Source: Vibrio sp. Isolate34 (lineage in GTDB: Bacteria > Pseudomonadota > Gammaproteobacteria > Enterobacterales > Vibrionaceae). Taken from it: 64,000 nucleotides of DNA. The stretch spans positions 63,906 to 127,905 of the forward strand of contig NZ_JAKEUO010000014.1 in assembly GCF_022397915.1 (NCBI RefSeq), given 5' to 3'. A program made the position numbers and the translations under genes. The notes beneath the pieces are model-generated. The model did not search any database, was not told the DNA's origin, and saw nothing but the letters and a program-made list of their open reading frames with translations. This document shows, in pieces, positions 32,362-41,337 of this stretch (positions are counted from its first letter, which is position 1; each line of letters opens with the position of its first letter).

Positions 32362-33468
32362 CTAACCAATGTTCTTCACTGGGTTCGCATAGCTATCAAT
32401 CAGATACTGACGCGCACCTTTAGGTAAGCTCGATAGCTTCTCTTCAAACTCTTGCTTAACCGCAGCGGTAATCGACTCGTCTTCTTTGTCTGCTGCCAGT
32501 AGGTTCACTGGGAACAGTTTGTAGTTTTCGTGGATCTGACGATCGATCTCTTCGGCCAATGCTTCTGGCGTATCAAAATCTTGGTCGATAACCTGACCAA
32601 AACCAACGTGCACGCGACCTTTATTACCAATGATGCCCTGAATGATACTTTCGATATCTTCAAACTCACCTTTTTCGTAGCTGCCGTTAACGTCTTTTTC
32701 AAAAAGCTCGATGGCTTTAGCCGTATCACACGGATCGTTTTCATAAGAAATAGCGACCGGTACGATCTTCAATGATTTCACATACTCAGGGAAAGCGATC
32801 TTCTGCTTACGCCCTTCAACGTGGAACATCTTCAAGATAGCTGGCTCTGTAAAATCGTTACCGTCTTTAGCACGGCCTTCTTTTTGAGCGATCCAGATAG
32901 AGTTACCTGTCTCTAGAGAGTGCTTAATGTAAGAAGAGAGTTGGCCCAGCGCTTTCATCATTTCACGCGGACCTTTTAAAGAACGCTTAACGATGAAACT
33001 CTTGTTCAAACGCATCAATTCAGTCGCACATGGCTTCTTCAACAGGTTATCACCAATCGCGATGCGACAAGTCTGATGATTATTTTGATGCAGAGCGTAA
33101 TTGACTAACGCCGGATCCATAGCAATGTCACGATGGTTTGATACAAACAGGTAAGCTTGATTTACATCCAGTGACTCTACACCTGTGTAAGTCACACCGT
33201 TTGTGGTCTTAGCAAGCGTGTCACGTAAGTACTTTTTCACTTCAATCTGAATGGATTCAACGCTAGTCAGCTTGCTCCACTTCATTTTTAAGTACACACG
33301 TAAAATTGGACTCATTAATGCTTTGAACCAAGACGCATGGTTTGAAAAACGGTAGTGCAGTATCGCACTGATAAATTCTTCATCATTAATAAGGCGGTTT
33401 AGTGCCGCTGGAATTTCATCATCGCCGTAAGGACGAATATCAACATATGGATCGGTTGGAGAGGTCAT
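32362..33468 (-). CDS. PlsC-like acyltransferase
   Basis: 368 residues, lysophospholipid acyltransferase (AGPAT) superfamily. The catalytic block I is NHRDIAMD near residue 112, with five rather than four residues between His and Asp, a variant seen in a side branch of the family. Later blocks are WIAQKEGRAKDG (~200, the EGTR-like block) and IVPVAISYENDPCD (~235). The N-terminal 90 residues are helical and there is no strong transmembrane helix. It probably acylates a lysolipid at the inner membrane face. The exact acceptor is unknown. Confidence 0.85.
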   Translation of the reverse strand: MTSPTDPYVDIRPYGDDEIPAALNRLINDEEFISAILHYRFSNHASWFKALMSPILRVYLKMKWSKLTSVESIQIEVKKYLRDTLAKTTNGVTYTGVESLDVNQAYLFVSNHRDIAMDPALVNYALHQNNHQTCRIAIGDNLLKKPCATELMRLNKSFIVKRSLKGPREMMKALGQLSSYIKHSLETGNSIWIAQKEGRAKDGNDFTEPAILKMFHVEGRKQKIAFPEYVKSLKIVPVAISYENDPCDTAKAIELFEKDVNGSYEKGEFEDIESIIQGIIGNKGRVHVGFGQVIDQDFDTPEALAEEIDRQIHENYKLFPVNLLAADKEDESITAAVKQEFEEKLSSLPKGARQYLIDSYANPVKNIG

Positions 33469-33643
33469 TTTTTAATTCATATAATAAAAAGCTGGCTCAT
33501 TCTACGCGTTGTTTTGACTTCTCGCAGCTACAGAGCCCATACTTTTGACAAGGTCAGACCAGAAACATTGAAAATCCCCTGTTATTGTTGGCATTCTTTG
33601 AGATTAACGGTAATCTTGACGCCCCAAAATTAAGGTACTATCT

Positions 33644-34270
33644 ATGAACTTCGCTATTGAATATACATCGGCTTACTTTTCACACTTGGTGATCACACCA
33701 CGCAAGAAAGTACTTAAACATAGCCTTGTATCGGTTCAAAGTGGCTTGGTTTTGATAAAGCTGGGTAAACAAGAGTACGCCGTTGAACCAGGGCAAAGCG
33801 TCTGGATCCCATACGACTGCTTAACATCACTGACCTACTTTCCAAACACTCAGATTAACCGTGTCGATTTTTCTGTGCGTTTGACGGATTCATTCCCGAG
33901 ACAAGCGGGTTACATCACGCAAACTAACCTATCTTTGGCACTACTCGAAAAGCTAGAACTGACTAAGTCTCGTACTTCAAGTGCCAACAATACCGAGCAA
34001 GCCTGTAAAGATATGCTGTCTGTATTGAAGCAAGAAGTGCTGTCGTTTAAGCCACTGCTTTGTGAAAGTGCCCTGTCTCAGCGATTCAATCAATGGAATA
34101 TTGATGATTCTAACCTACCACAAGAGCACACCTTGGTGATGGTCATGCGTGAAGCGAAAAAGCGAATGCAGTCAGGTCAGAAGCGAGCTGCTGTAATCGA
34201 TGATTTGTTCTCAGGAAAAGAAGAAGAGTTTGAACAACTGTGCATGCTTGTTTTTGGTGACGACCTATAA
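33644..34270 (+). CDS. AraC-type sensor (cupin-like) protein with degenerate or missing DNA-binding domain
   Basis: 208 residues. The N-terminal ~95 residues are a cupin-like barrel typical of AraC-family sensor domains (LVSVQSGLVLIKLGKQEYAVEPGQSVWIPYDCLTSLTY). The remaining ~110 residues are helical but do not show the two HTH motifs of AraC regulators, and the total length is about 60-80 residues short. It may be a regulator with a very reduced HTH (AAVIDDLFSGKEEEFEQLCML) or a ligand-binding partner of another regulator. Monocistronic, with its own terminator. Confidence 0.7.
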   Translation: MNFAIEYTSAYFSHLVITPRKKVLKHSLVSVQSGLVLIKLGKQEYAVEPGQSVWIPYDCLTSLTYFPNTQINRVDFSVRLTDSFPRQAGYITQTNLSLALLEKLELTKSRTSSANNTEQACKDMLSVLKQEVLSFKPLLCESALSQRFNQWNIDDSNLPQEHTLVMVMREAKKRMQSGQKRAAVIDDLFSGKEEEFEQLCMLVFGDDL

Positions 34271-34312
34271 GCGCCAAGAGACTGAGAACTCTCAAAACAC
34301 AGTCCAGATACT

Positions 34313-34347
34313 AAAAAGCCGCAAAAACTTCATTTTGCGGCTTTTTT
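34313..34347. terminator. Bidirectional terminator
   Basis: 14-bp stem AAAAAGCCGCAAAA / TTTTGCGGCTTTTT with a 6-nt loop between convergent genes. Confidence 0.9.
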
Positions 34348-34396
34348 AATTCTTCACGTCTGTTCAAGGTTCAGAGCAAATCTTCAGCTTCTTCGC

Positions 34397-34879
34397 TTAG
34401 AAAGGCAATTCAACTTGCATCATTAGGTCAGCATCACGCGAGTCGTGCCAACGGTAGTCAAATCGCATACGAGGTTGCCCTTCGACCTTCTCACCAAAAC
34501 CAATGCTGAGTTGTAAGCCATGGTTTAGCAGCCACTCCTCTGTAGACATATCATACTGTTCATCTTCCAGATCTTCAGGAAACCACACCCCCAAACCTAC
34601 ATAGTTTGATTCTATGCTTTGTGTCAGTAGCGGTGCGTCTTTACTTTGAAGTACCCAGTCAGACCAATAATCAGGTGTACTCTGCGCTTCTTCATCGCTC
34701 AGCCCACTGATTTCCATCATACGTTGGCCGAAAGATTCAATGCTCGAAGAAAAATCCAAACAGTTGTCGTCATCAGAAGTCAGCATGATCGAATCTAAGC
34801 TAAAAAAATCACATTCAGCATAAGCAGGCATACTGCATGCTGCCATGATCAACGTCGCTGGTATCGCGCTCTTTAGCAT
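34397..34879 (-). CDS. Exported protein of unknown function
   Basis: 160 residues with a signal peptide (cleavage after AYA, residue ~21). The mature part is acidic with CDFF and DDDNC (two cysteines that could pair), then LGVWFPEDLEDEQYD and a strand-rich C-terminal third (LQLSIGFGEKVEG, MRFDYRWHDSRDADLMMQVELPF) ending in Phe. That ending recalls the last strands of outer-membrane barrels, but the protein is too short for a full barrel. It may be a periplasmic beta protein. No family recognised. It lies 27 bp downstream of the NadD-like gene on the same strand. Confidence 0.75.
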   Translation of the reverse strand: MLKSAIPATLIMAACSMPAYAECDFFSLDSIMLTSDDDNCLDFSSSIESFGQRMMEISGLSDEEAQSTPDYWSDWVLQSKDAPLLTQSIESNYVGLGVWFPEDLEDEQYDMSTEEWLLNHGLQLSIGFGEKVEGQPRMRFDYRWHDSRDADLMMQVELPF

Positions 34880-34906
34880 AGTCCTCTGACCTCTTGATTA
34901 GTGAAC

Positions 34907-35428
34907 TCACATTATCTGATACAGTCCACTATCTTGCAACATCTTTGTAACTGACTTAGTACTCAATTTTGCAACATCGCTTCCACTTATCAGTGCATTA
35001 CGTATGTCAGTGCTGCGGATTTTCACTTTTTCTGGGCAAGCCATTACAGACCATCGTTCAGTAATCTCATCGGACTTATAAAAAGACGAGAACTTGAAGA
35101 AGTTGTCCGGCCCAATCACAAACGTCAGTTCAGCGTCACGATGTAACTTTTGCAGTTCACTAAGTACAGCATAAGTCGTCACGCTTTCGCCGGGTGTAAA
35201 TAAGCTCTTTTCGATCAAAGAAAGCTCAACTTGATCCAATGAAAGATCACTGATAAATGCGTTAACTAACTGACATCTCGTATCAAAGTCTAGCATCTCT
35301 TTTCCCCAAGAATGGGCAATACTTGGGACGAGTAGAATTTTGTCAAAGTGAGCCAACGAATCAATCACACTTTTATGCCCTAGGCTCGGTGGATTAAACG
35401 CACTACCGAAAATGGCTATTTTTTCCAT
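34907..35428 (-). CDS. Nicotinate/nicotinamide mononucleotide adenylyltransferase-like protein
   Basis: 173 residues, HIGH-type nucleotidyltransferase fold. GSAFNPPSLGH at 8-18 is the nucleotide-binding motif, and IRSTDIRNAL near 140 is the ISSTxIR equivalent. It lies head-to-head with nadE (110 bp), the next enzyme of NAD synthesis, which supports a mononucleotide adenylyltransferase role. It is shorter than usual NadD (about 210), with the central segment reduced, and vibrios generally carry a canonical nadD elsewhere, so I do not call it nadD. Confidence 0.82.
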   Translation of the reverse strand: MEKIAIFGSAFNPPSLGHKSVIDSLAHFDKILLVPSIAHSWGKEMLDFDTRCQLVNAFISDLSLDQVELSLIEKSLFTPGESVTTYAVLSELQKLHRDAELTFVIGPDNFFKFSSFYKSDEITERWSVMACPEKVKIRSTDIRNALISGSDVAKLSTKSVTKMLQDSGLYQIM

Positions 35429-35537
35429 TATTTATTACTGCCTTCTCTTTCTAAGCTTGTGCAAAGAGGTTTTTAAATCGGATGATTTAGGTATGATAAC
35501 ACTAGATTTTTAATTTGCTTGCAGGAAAGGAATACGA

Positions 35538-36368
35538 ATGGAACAGTTAATTCGTGACGAAATGCGCGTACTACCTTCAATTGACCCTCACTTCGAAGTG
35601 ACTCGTCGTGTGGACTTTATTAAAACGAAACTTCAGCAGTCAGGCTGCAAGTCTCTGATCCTAGGCATCAGTGGCGGTGTAGACTCAACGACCTGTGGCC
35701 GCTTGGCACAGATGGCCGTTGATAGCCTGAATGAAAACTCTGGCAGCAACGACTACCAGTTCATTGCGGTTCGCCTACCTTACGGTGAGCAAAAAGATGA
35801 AGATGAAGCACAACTTGCTCTCTCTTTCATCCAGCCTTCTCAATCTGTTTCTGTAAACATCAAAGCGGGTGTTGATGGGCTTCATGCTGCATCTCACGTT
35901 GCACTTGAAGGTACAGGTTTACTACCAACAGACTCAGCAAAAATCGACTTTGTGAAAGGTAATGTGAAAGCTCGTGCTCGCATGATCGCACAATACGAAA
36001 TTGCGGGTTACGTTGGCGGTCTTGTGATTGGTACTGACCACTCAGCAGAAAACATCACTGGCTTCTACACCAAACACGGTGACGGTGCCTGTGATTTAGC
36101 GCCTTTGTTTGGCCTGAACAAGCGTCAAGTTCGTGAACTTGCAGCAACGCTAGGTGCGCCAGAGCTATTGGTTAAGAAAGTGCCTACTGCCGACCTAGAA
36201 GAGCTTGATCCACAGAAAGCCGACGAAGCAGCATTGAACCTTTCTTACGACCAAATCGATGATTTCCTTGAAGGTAAAGAAGTCCCTCAAGACGTGTCTG
36301 ACCGCTTAGTGGGTATCTACAAAGCCACACAACACAAGCGTCAACCGATCCCAACGATCTACGATTAA
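35538..36368 (+). CDS. nadE: Ammonia-dependent NAD(+) synthetase
   Basis: 276 residues, the typical length for E. coli-type NadE. P-loop SGGVDST near residue 45 binds ATP pyrophosphate; GTDHSAEN (~165), FTKHGDGACDLAPLFGLNKRQVR and the KxPTADLEEL-type segment near 215 are family hallmarks. It converts deamido-NAD to NAD in the cytoplasm. No glutaminase domain, so it uses free ammonia. GGAAAGGAA precedes the start. Confidence 0.96.
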   Translation: MEQLIRDEMRVLPSIDPHFEVTRRVDFIKTKLQQSGCKSLILGISGGVDSTTCGRLAQMAVDSLNENSGSNDYQFIAVRLPYGEQKDEDEAQLALSFIQPSQSVSVNIKAGVDGLHAASHVALEGTGLLPTDSAKIDFVKGNVKARARMIAQYEIAGYVGGLVIGTDHSAENITGFYTKHGDGACDLAPLFGLNKRQVRELAATLGAPELLVKKVPTADLEELDPQKADEAALNLSYDQIDDFLEGKEVPQDVSDRLVGIYKATQHKRQPIPTIYD

Positions 36369-36392
36369 TTATTTGAATTAGTCTTGGAATCA

Positions 36393-36432
36393 AAAAGGCC
36401 GGAAGTTCATTTCAGTGAACTTCCGGCCTTTT
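36393..36432. terminator. Bidirectional terminator
   Basis: Perfect 17-bp stem (AAAAGGCCGGAAGTTCA and complement) with a 6-nt loop, between convergent nadE and the MOSC gene. Confidence 0.92.
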
Positions 36433-36466
36433 CTATTAAGTGCGCTTTTCTTTCCAGCCTAACGAG

Positions 36467-38308
36467 TTAGTCTACGACTTCGATATCGGTTTGAGGCACA
36501 CTGCAACACGCCAGTATCTGTCCCATGTTGCGTTCATGCTCTTGCAGCGCTGGTACATCCGGTTGGTGAACTTGCCCAGACTCAAGGGTCACTTTACAAG
36601 CACCGCAGAAGCCTGCACGACAACTAGATGAAATAGACACGCCCGCCGATTCAGCTTGCTCTAACAAGGTGGATTGGTTGTTACCTTCGAACAGGTAGCC
36701 GTTGACGCTCAACTGCAGTTGTTTCACCGCCTCTTCAGTAGACTGAACAACACCAAATGCTTCTTGATGGTAATGCTGAGGATTCAGCCCCATTTGAATC
36801 AGCAATTTCTTGGCATTATCCATAAAGCCGTCAGGGCCGCACACGAACGCTTGACGCTTGTGTAACTCATCAATTTTAGCGATATGAGACACGCTTAAAC
36901 GTCCAGACAGACCATCCCACTCTTTGGTCGGTTGGCTTAGTGAATAAATCACACTTAGACCAGCATGTTCGCTAGCGATCTTATCAATCTCAGCTTGATA
37001 AGGGATATCTTCTTCGCTGCTGCATTGATGATAGAACACCACATCATCAATTTGACCGTGGTCGGCTAAGTAACGAAGCATCGACAACATTGGTGTGATG
37101 CCGCTTCCCGCTGACAACAGCAGTAATGGATGTGTTGGGTTATCTTCCAAATAGAATGCCCCATCTGGATTTTGAGCGACTAAGGTATCACCCACTTGAA
37201 AGTGATCATTTAACCAATTAGAGATTTGGCCATCATCGACACGCTTCACTGATATCGCTAAACGACCCGCGCGAGAAGGGCTTGAAGATAAGGTATAACG
37301 ACGAGAAACCTTCTCACCATCAATCACCATTTCAATCGGTAGATGTTGCCCCGGTTGATAACTTGGTAGTGAGTGGTTCTCTTTCGCAGGCTCTAGCCAA
37401 AACGTTGTAAAGTCGCGAGCGATCTCTTCACGTTCAACACAAGTTAAGTGCAGCGACTCCACCCATGTGTCTTCGTAGTGCTCTTTCTCTTTGGTTTCGA
37501 GTACCTCAACCACATCACCAGCTTTGATTAAACCTTCATTTTTTGCCACTAGGTTTTGACCAAAGAACACGCCACCGCGCTCATTGGCTCTGAAAGTCGA
37601 GAAGGTATTAAGCGGCTCTTTTGTTGCTCTAAATTCGCCACGATCAACATCAACTGTCGTCAAAATACAGCGCTCACAAGGTTTCACCGCTTCGAATTCA
37701 ACCTCGCCGATTCGGATGCGCTTCCAACCATCTTCAGCAAAGGCTTCTGTATTAGAAACAACAAAATTGGTGCGGAACTGATCCATCGAATGGACTTCAG
37801 GACTACGACGATTCAGCTCATCAAGTGATGCTTGGCTGATCACTAACATTGGATAGCCATCAGCGAAACTTACATTCTGCCCGAGCTTTTCACGAACACG
37901 ATTCGATTGTTCACCAGTGAACAGCAACTCAACGCGAACACCCAACACATCGCTGAACCAATCATCGGCTTCATCATTGGTGGTATAAGCGGTGAAGCTG
38001 TCTTTCCAAACCGTTGCTGGCGCTTCTTGCATCTTGAAGTTCGCGTATTTTAGTCGCAGCGGCTCTTTGCCTTCATAAGTGAAAATCAAACCGTCTGGTT
38101 GCAAGCTTGAAGATACCTTGACCATCTTCGGGTACTTACGTGCCGTAACCATTGAACCGTCAGCCAATGCCAACATAAAACGTCTGTCGAAGGTAAGGCC
38201 TTGTTTTTCGACCCAAGCAGAAGAGAGTGCAATCCCGCCCACTGATTTAACCGGAAACACATTGATTTGAGATAACGAAGGAGCTTGATCTAAAGGTGAC
38301 TGCGACAT
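36467..38308 (-). CDS. MOSC - FNR-type reductase - 2Fe-2S ferredoxin fusion protein
   Basis: 613 residues in three parts. N-terminal YcbX-like MOSC beta-barrel plus MOSC domain (about 10-270), with conserved Cys in KPCERCILTTVD. Then an FAD-binding and NAD-binding ferredoxin-reductase module (about 290-520: RRYTLSSSP for FAD, GSGITPMLSMLR for nucleotide, VCGPDGFM). Last a plant-type 2Fe-2S domain (about 530-613: CRAGFCGAC plus a final Cys in LACC). E. coli YcbX has MOSC plus ferredoxin only and needs a separate reductase (CysJ). Here the reductase is built in. It probably reduces N-hydroxylated compounds or a molybdenum-type substrate using NAD(P)H. Confidence 0.88.
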   Translation of the reverse strand: MSQSPLDQAPSLSQINVFPVKSVGGIALSSAWVEKQGLTFDRRFMLALADGSMVTARKYPKMVKVSSSLQPDGLIFTYEGKEPLRLKYANFKMQEAPATVWKDSFTAYTTNDEADDWFSDVLGVRVELLFTGEQSNRVREKLGQNVSFADGYPMLVISQASLDELNRRSPEVHSMDQFRTNFVVSNTEAFAEDGWKRIRIGEVEFEAVKPCERCILTTVDVDRGEFRATKEPLNTFSTFRANERGGVFFGQNLVAKNEGLIKAGDVVEVLETKEKEHYEDTWVESLHLTCVEREEIARDFTTFWLEPAKENHSLPSYQPGQHLPIEMVIDGEKVSRRYTLSSSPSRAGRLAISVKRVDDGQISNWLNDHFQVGDTLVAQNPDGAFYLEDNPTHPLLLLSAGSGITPMLSMLRYLADHGQIDDVVFYHQCSSEEDIPYQAEIDKIASEHAGLSVIYSLSQPTKEWDGLSGRLSVSHIAKIDELHKRQAFVCGPDGFMDNAKKLLIQMGLNPQHYHQEAFGVVQSTEEAVKQLQLSVNGYLFEGNNQSTLLEQAESAGVSISSSCRAGFCGACKVTLESGQVHQPDVPALQEHERNMGQILACCSVPQTDIEVVD

Positions 38309-38525
38309 AACGATTCCAATGTTTTATTGTTTGTCCCAATGCTAACAAATGGTTATAAATAGATAAACTGGCAGGCATTAAACACTTGATACTAAGCTAA
38401 TATCTTGAGATGTTTTGCTTTCTACCTTGATACATTAAGGCAGCAATGCAGTAACACTCTCCATACGCTCTATACTTTGAACACAATTACTGCATTGAAC
38501 TTTCATTGAATAAGAAGGATTTATC

Positions 38526-38684
38526 ATGAACAAACTCGTCATTATCATTTTATGTGTACTGCTTCCGCCTGTTGGTGTGTTCTTCGCTCGTGGTGCAGGT
38601 AAAGATCTGCTGATTAACATCATCCTGACCTTCTTCTTCTGGGTGCCAGGAATGATCCACGGGCTTTGGGTGGCGACTCGATAG
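38526..38684 (+). CDS. YqaE/Pmp3 family small membrane protein
   Basis: 52 residues, below the ORF-track cutoff but clear. ATG 38526 has AAGAAGGA upstream; stop TAG at 38682-38684. It consists of two membrane helices joined by the hallmark loop: VLLPPVGVFFARG, then LLINIILTFFFWVPGMIHGLWV. The family (UPF0057, yeast Pmp3, E. coli YqaE) affects membrane potential and stress tolerance. It lies between the MOSC gene and pyrC as its own unit. Confidence 0.92.
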   Translation: MNKLVIIILCVLLPPVGVFFARGAGKDLLINIILTFFFWVPGMIHGLWVATR

Positions 38685-38799
38685 CTCGTCCTCAAAATTA
38701 AATACCGAATAAAATACGAAGAAAAACAAGCTCCTAACCCTGAAGAGTTAAAAATAGGATGAAATGAAAGTGCTTTTCCACTATCATCCTGTCGCCTAA

Positions 38800-38815
38800 A
38801 CGTAAGCGATTGCTT
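38800..38815 (+). promoter_or_regulatory. Candidate PurR operator of pyrC
   Basis: ACGTAAGCGATTGCTT matches 12 of 16 of the PurR consensus ACGCAAACGTTTGCGT, 61 bp upstream of the pyrC start. In E. coli pyrC is repressed by PurR at such a site. Confidence 0.5.
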
Positions 38816-38876
38816 TCACAGATTTCGCCGAGTTTAGGCTCCAACTACATAACACTTCAAATGGTGGGAGCCTTCA

Positions 38877-39905
38877 ATGACACAACTTACGATTACTCGT
38901 CCTGACGACTGGCACGTTCATCTACGCGATGGCGAAGTATTAAAAGATACAGTGCGCGATATCAGCCGCTACAATGGTCGAGCGTTAATCATGCCAAATA
39001 CCATCCCACCGGTAACCGATACCGAAATGGCTCTTGCTTACCGTGAACGCATCATGGCAGAGCAGCCAAGCGAGCAGTTCCAGCCTCTAATGGCACTTTA
39101 CCTGACAGACAACACAACACCTGACGAAATTCGCAAAGCGAAAGAGTCTGGTGCAGTAGTCGCTGCAAAGCTTTACCCAGCAGGTGCGACGACTAACTCG
39201 GATTCAGGTGTAACTTCGGCTCAAAAGATTTACCACGTGTTAGAAGCAATGCAAGAAGTGGATATGTTGCTACTGGTTCATGGTGAAGTAACCACTCACG
39301 ATGTTGATATCTTTGACCGTGAGAAGCAATTCCTAGACACAGTGCTAGCGCCGATTGTGAACGACTTCCCTAATCTGAAGATTGTTCTAGAGCACATCAC
39401 AACTGCTGATTCTGCAAACTTCGTGAAGAACGCCAACGACAACGTAGCGGCAACCATCACCGCTCACCACCTGCTTTACAACCGCAACCACATGTTGGTT
39501 GGCGGCATTAAGCCACACTTCTACTGCCTTCCTATCCTGAAGCGCAACACTCACCAATTAGCACTTATCGAAGCTGCTACAAGCGGCAGCAAGAAGTTCT
39601 TCTTGGGTACAGACTCGGCACCACACGCAAAAGGTGCAAAAGAGTCAGCATGTGGCTGTGCGGGTTCTTATACAGCGCACGCTGCCGTTGAACTGTACGC
39701 AGAAGTATTCGACTTAGAAGGTAAGATTGAGAACCTAGAAGCGTTTGCAAGCCACAACGGCCCTGACTTCTACGGTATTCCACGTAACACGGACACCATC
39801 ACTCTTGTTAAAGAAGAGTGGAACGTTGCTGAAACCATGCCATTTGGCTCAGACATCGTTGTGCCAATCCGTGGCGGCGAGACGATTGCTTGGACTGTAA
39901 AATAG
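38877..39905 (+). CDS. pyrC: Dihydroorotase
   Basis: 342 residues, class II (E. coli-type) length. DDWHVHLRDG near residue 13 gives the first zinc His pair; AKLYPAGATTNSDSG carries the carboxylated Lys (~103); VHGE, LEHITT and GTDSAPH supply the remaining ligands and the catalytic Asp. It closes carbamoyl-aspartate to dihydroorotate in pyrimidine synthesis. A PurR-like site lies upstream, a terminator 100 nt downstream. Confidence 0.97.
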   Translation: MTQLTITRPDDWHVHLRDGEVLKDTVRDISRYNGRALIMPNTIPPVTDTEMALAYRERIMAEQPSEQFQPLMALYLTDNTTPDEIRKAKESGAVVAAKLYPAGATTNSDSGVTSAQKIYHVLEAMQEVDMLLLVHGEVTTHDVDIFDREKQFLDTVLAPIVNDFPNLKIVLEHITTADSANFVKNANDNVAATITAHHLLYNRNHMLVGGIKPHFYCLPILKRNTHQLALIEAATSGSKKFFLGTDSAPHAKGAKESACGCAGSYTAHAAVELYAEVFDLEGKIENLEAFASHNGPDFYGIPRNTDTITLVKEEWNVAETMPFGSDIVVPIRGGETIAWTVK

Positions 39906-40211
39906 GCGCTTCGGCGGTGAAATAAAGGGGGCTCGATCAACAAAGCCTTTCGTTTCAATGCCGCTCATATATATCTTGATATCAGTTAACGATATTGCTT
40001 TGCCAGTAGCACAAGTTACTGGCTTTTTTCATGAGCTTAATTTGGCGTATATCCCGATCTTTACCTTATATTAATCGTCGTAAGACGCCTTAGCTTAGCT
40101 TGTTATAAATACCAGGCACCCCATTCCATACACAGGTTCAATAAGAGTTGCACGATGGCATTCTGCTGATTATTCTCACTTCATCACAACGTACCCCACA
40201 GAGATAAAACA
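39906..40211. other. Spacer between pyrC and the M14 gene
   Basis: 306 bp holding the pyrC terminator and then the promoter region of the M14 peptidase gene. Nothing else is seen. Confidence 0.5.
40002..40029 (+). terminator. pyrC terminator
   Basis: 7-bp perfect stem GCCAGTA / TACTGGC with 8-nt loop and a run of six T. Confidence 0.85.
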
Positions 40212-41138
40212 ATGGAAAGTACCTACACCTACCCTATTGGTGAGCCCGGAAAAAAATGGCAAGAAGCAGAGCGTCAAGCATGGTTTGCTCAAAGAACGGT
40301 TAAGCGTGAATATCAACAAGAAGTCGTGCCAAAGATCAAAGCACTGGAAGACCGCTTTGACATCGAGCAATACGGTGCACTGAGCTACGACGAAGCTCGC
40401 TTCCCACTCTTCGCTATCAAAAGCAAAAACTGGGACGCATCAAAGCCAACGATTCTTGTAACAGGTGGTGTTCACGGTTACGAAACCAGTGGTGTACATG
40501 GTGCAATCAAATTCGCTGCAACTCAAGCAGAGAAGTACACAGCGCACTTCAACATTGTTGTTGCACCTTGTGTGAGCCCTTGGGGCTACGAAGTGATCAA
40601 CCGCTGGAACCCAAATGCTGTTGATCCAAACCGCTCTTTCTATGAGGGCACGCCAGCTGAAGAGTCAGCAAACCTACGTGCATTAGTTGCGTCTCTGCCA
40701 GAAGTATTGGTTCACGTTGATCTTCATGAGACAACTGATTCTGATGAAACTGAATTCCGCCCTGCCCTCGCCGCACGTGATGGTATTGAGTACATCGAAG
40801 GCATGATCCCAGACGGTTTCTACACGGTGGGTGACACTGAAAACCCTCAACCTGAATTCCAAGCAGCGGTCATCGCTTCAGTTGAAAAAGTAACTCACAT
40901 TGCGCCAGCAGATGACGAAGGCAAGATCATTGGTTCAGACGTCACTCAACACGGCGTGATCAACTACCCAATGAAGAAGCTTGGCTTATGTGGCGGTGTA
41001 ACGGATTGTAAGTACGGCACGACCACTGAGGTTTACCCAGACAGCGATAAAGTCACAGACGAAGAGTGTAACGATGCTCAAGTCGCTGCTGTTGTTGGTG
41101 CTTTAGATTACGTTATTCAGCACGAATTGAACGCGTAA
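40212..41138 (+). CDS. M14-family zinc peptidase/deacylase
   Basis: 308 residues, no signal peptide, so cytoplasmic. Zinc ligands: HGYE at 88-91 (His88, Glu91) and His172 in VDLHET; DPNRSF (~138) fits the substrate-carboxylate Arg site; Glu273 in TTEVYPD is the likely general base. The family comprises carboxypeptidase-like enzymes, and this branch resembles M14 proteins of marine bacteria with unknown substrates. It is monocistronic. A terminator lies downstream and a terminator for the convergent BCCT gene follows it. Confidence 0.85.
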   Translation: MESTYTYPIGEPGKKWQEAERQAWFAQRTVKREYQQEVVPKIKALEDRFDIEQYGALSYDEARFPLFAIKSKNWDASKPTILVTGGVHGYETSGVHGAIKFAATQAEKYTAHFNIVVAPCVSPWGYEVINRWNPNAVDPNRSFYEGTPAEESANLRALVASLPEVLVHVDLHETTDSDETEFRPALAARDGIEYIEGMIPDGFYTVGDTENPQPEFQAAVIASVEKVTHIAPADDEGKIIGSDVTQHGVINYPMKKLGLCGGVTDCKYGTTTEVYPDSDKVTDEECNDAQVAAVVGALDYVIQHELNA

Positions 41139-41178
41139 GCGCAAACCCGCTAATAATCAGTATCTAATAGCAAGAACT

Positions 41179-41218
41179 AAAAGAGCCACAAGTGACTACT
41201 CACTTGTGGCTCTTTTTT
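41179..41218. terminator. M14-gene terminator
   Basis: Perfect 17-bp stem (AAAAGAGCCACAAGTGA and complement), 4-nt loop, T-tail of six. Confidence 0.9.
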
Positions 41219-41252
41219 GTTTCTCTTTCACTTATTTCTTCTACGGCATAAA

Positions 41253-41285
41253 AAAGCTCCCTTACACGCGGTGCAAGGGAGCTTT
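41253..41285 (-). terminator. BCCT-gene terminator
   Basis: Stem AAAGCTCCCTTACAC / GTGCAAGGGAGCTTT (one mismatch) with 3-nt loop. The A-run on the left serves minus-strand RNA. Confidence 0.8.
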
Positions 41286-41337
41286 GAATCTGATGATTAG
41301 AGTAAGTCCCTATCTAGAAACTTACTCAGTTCGCAAT

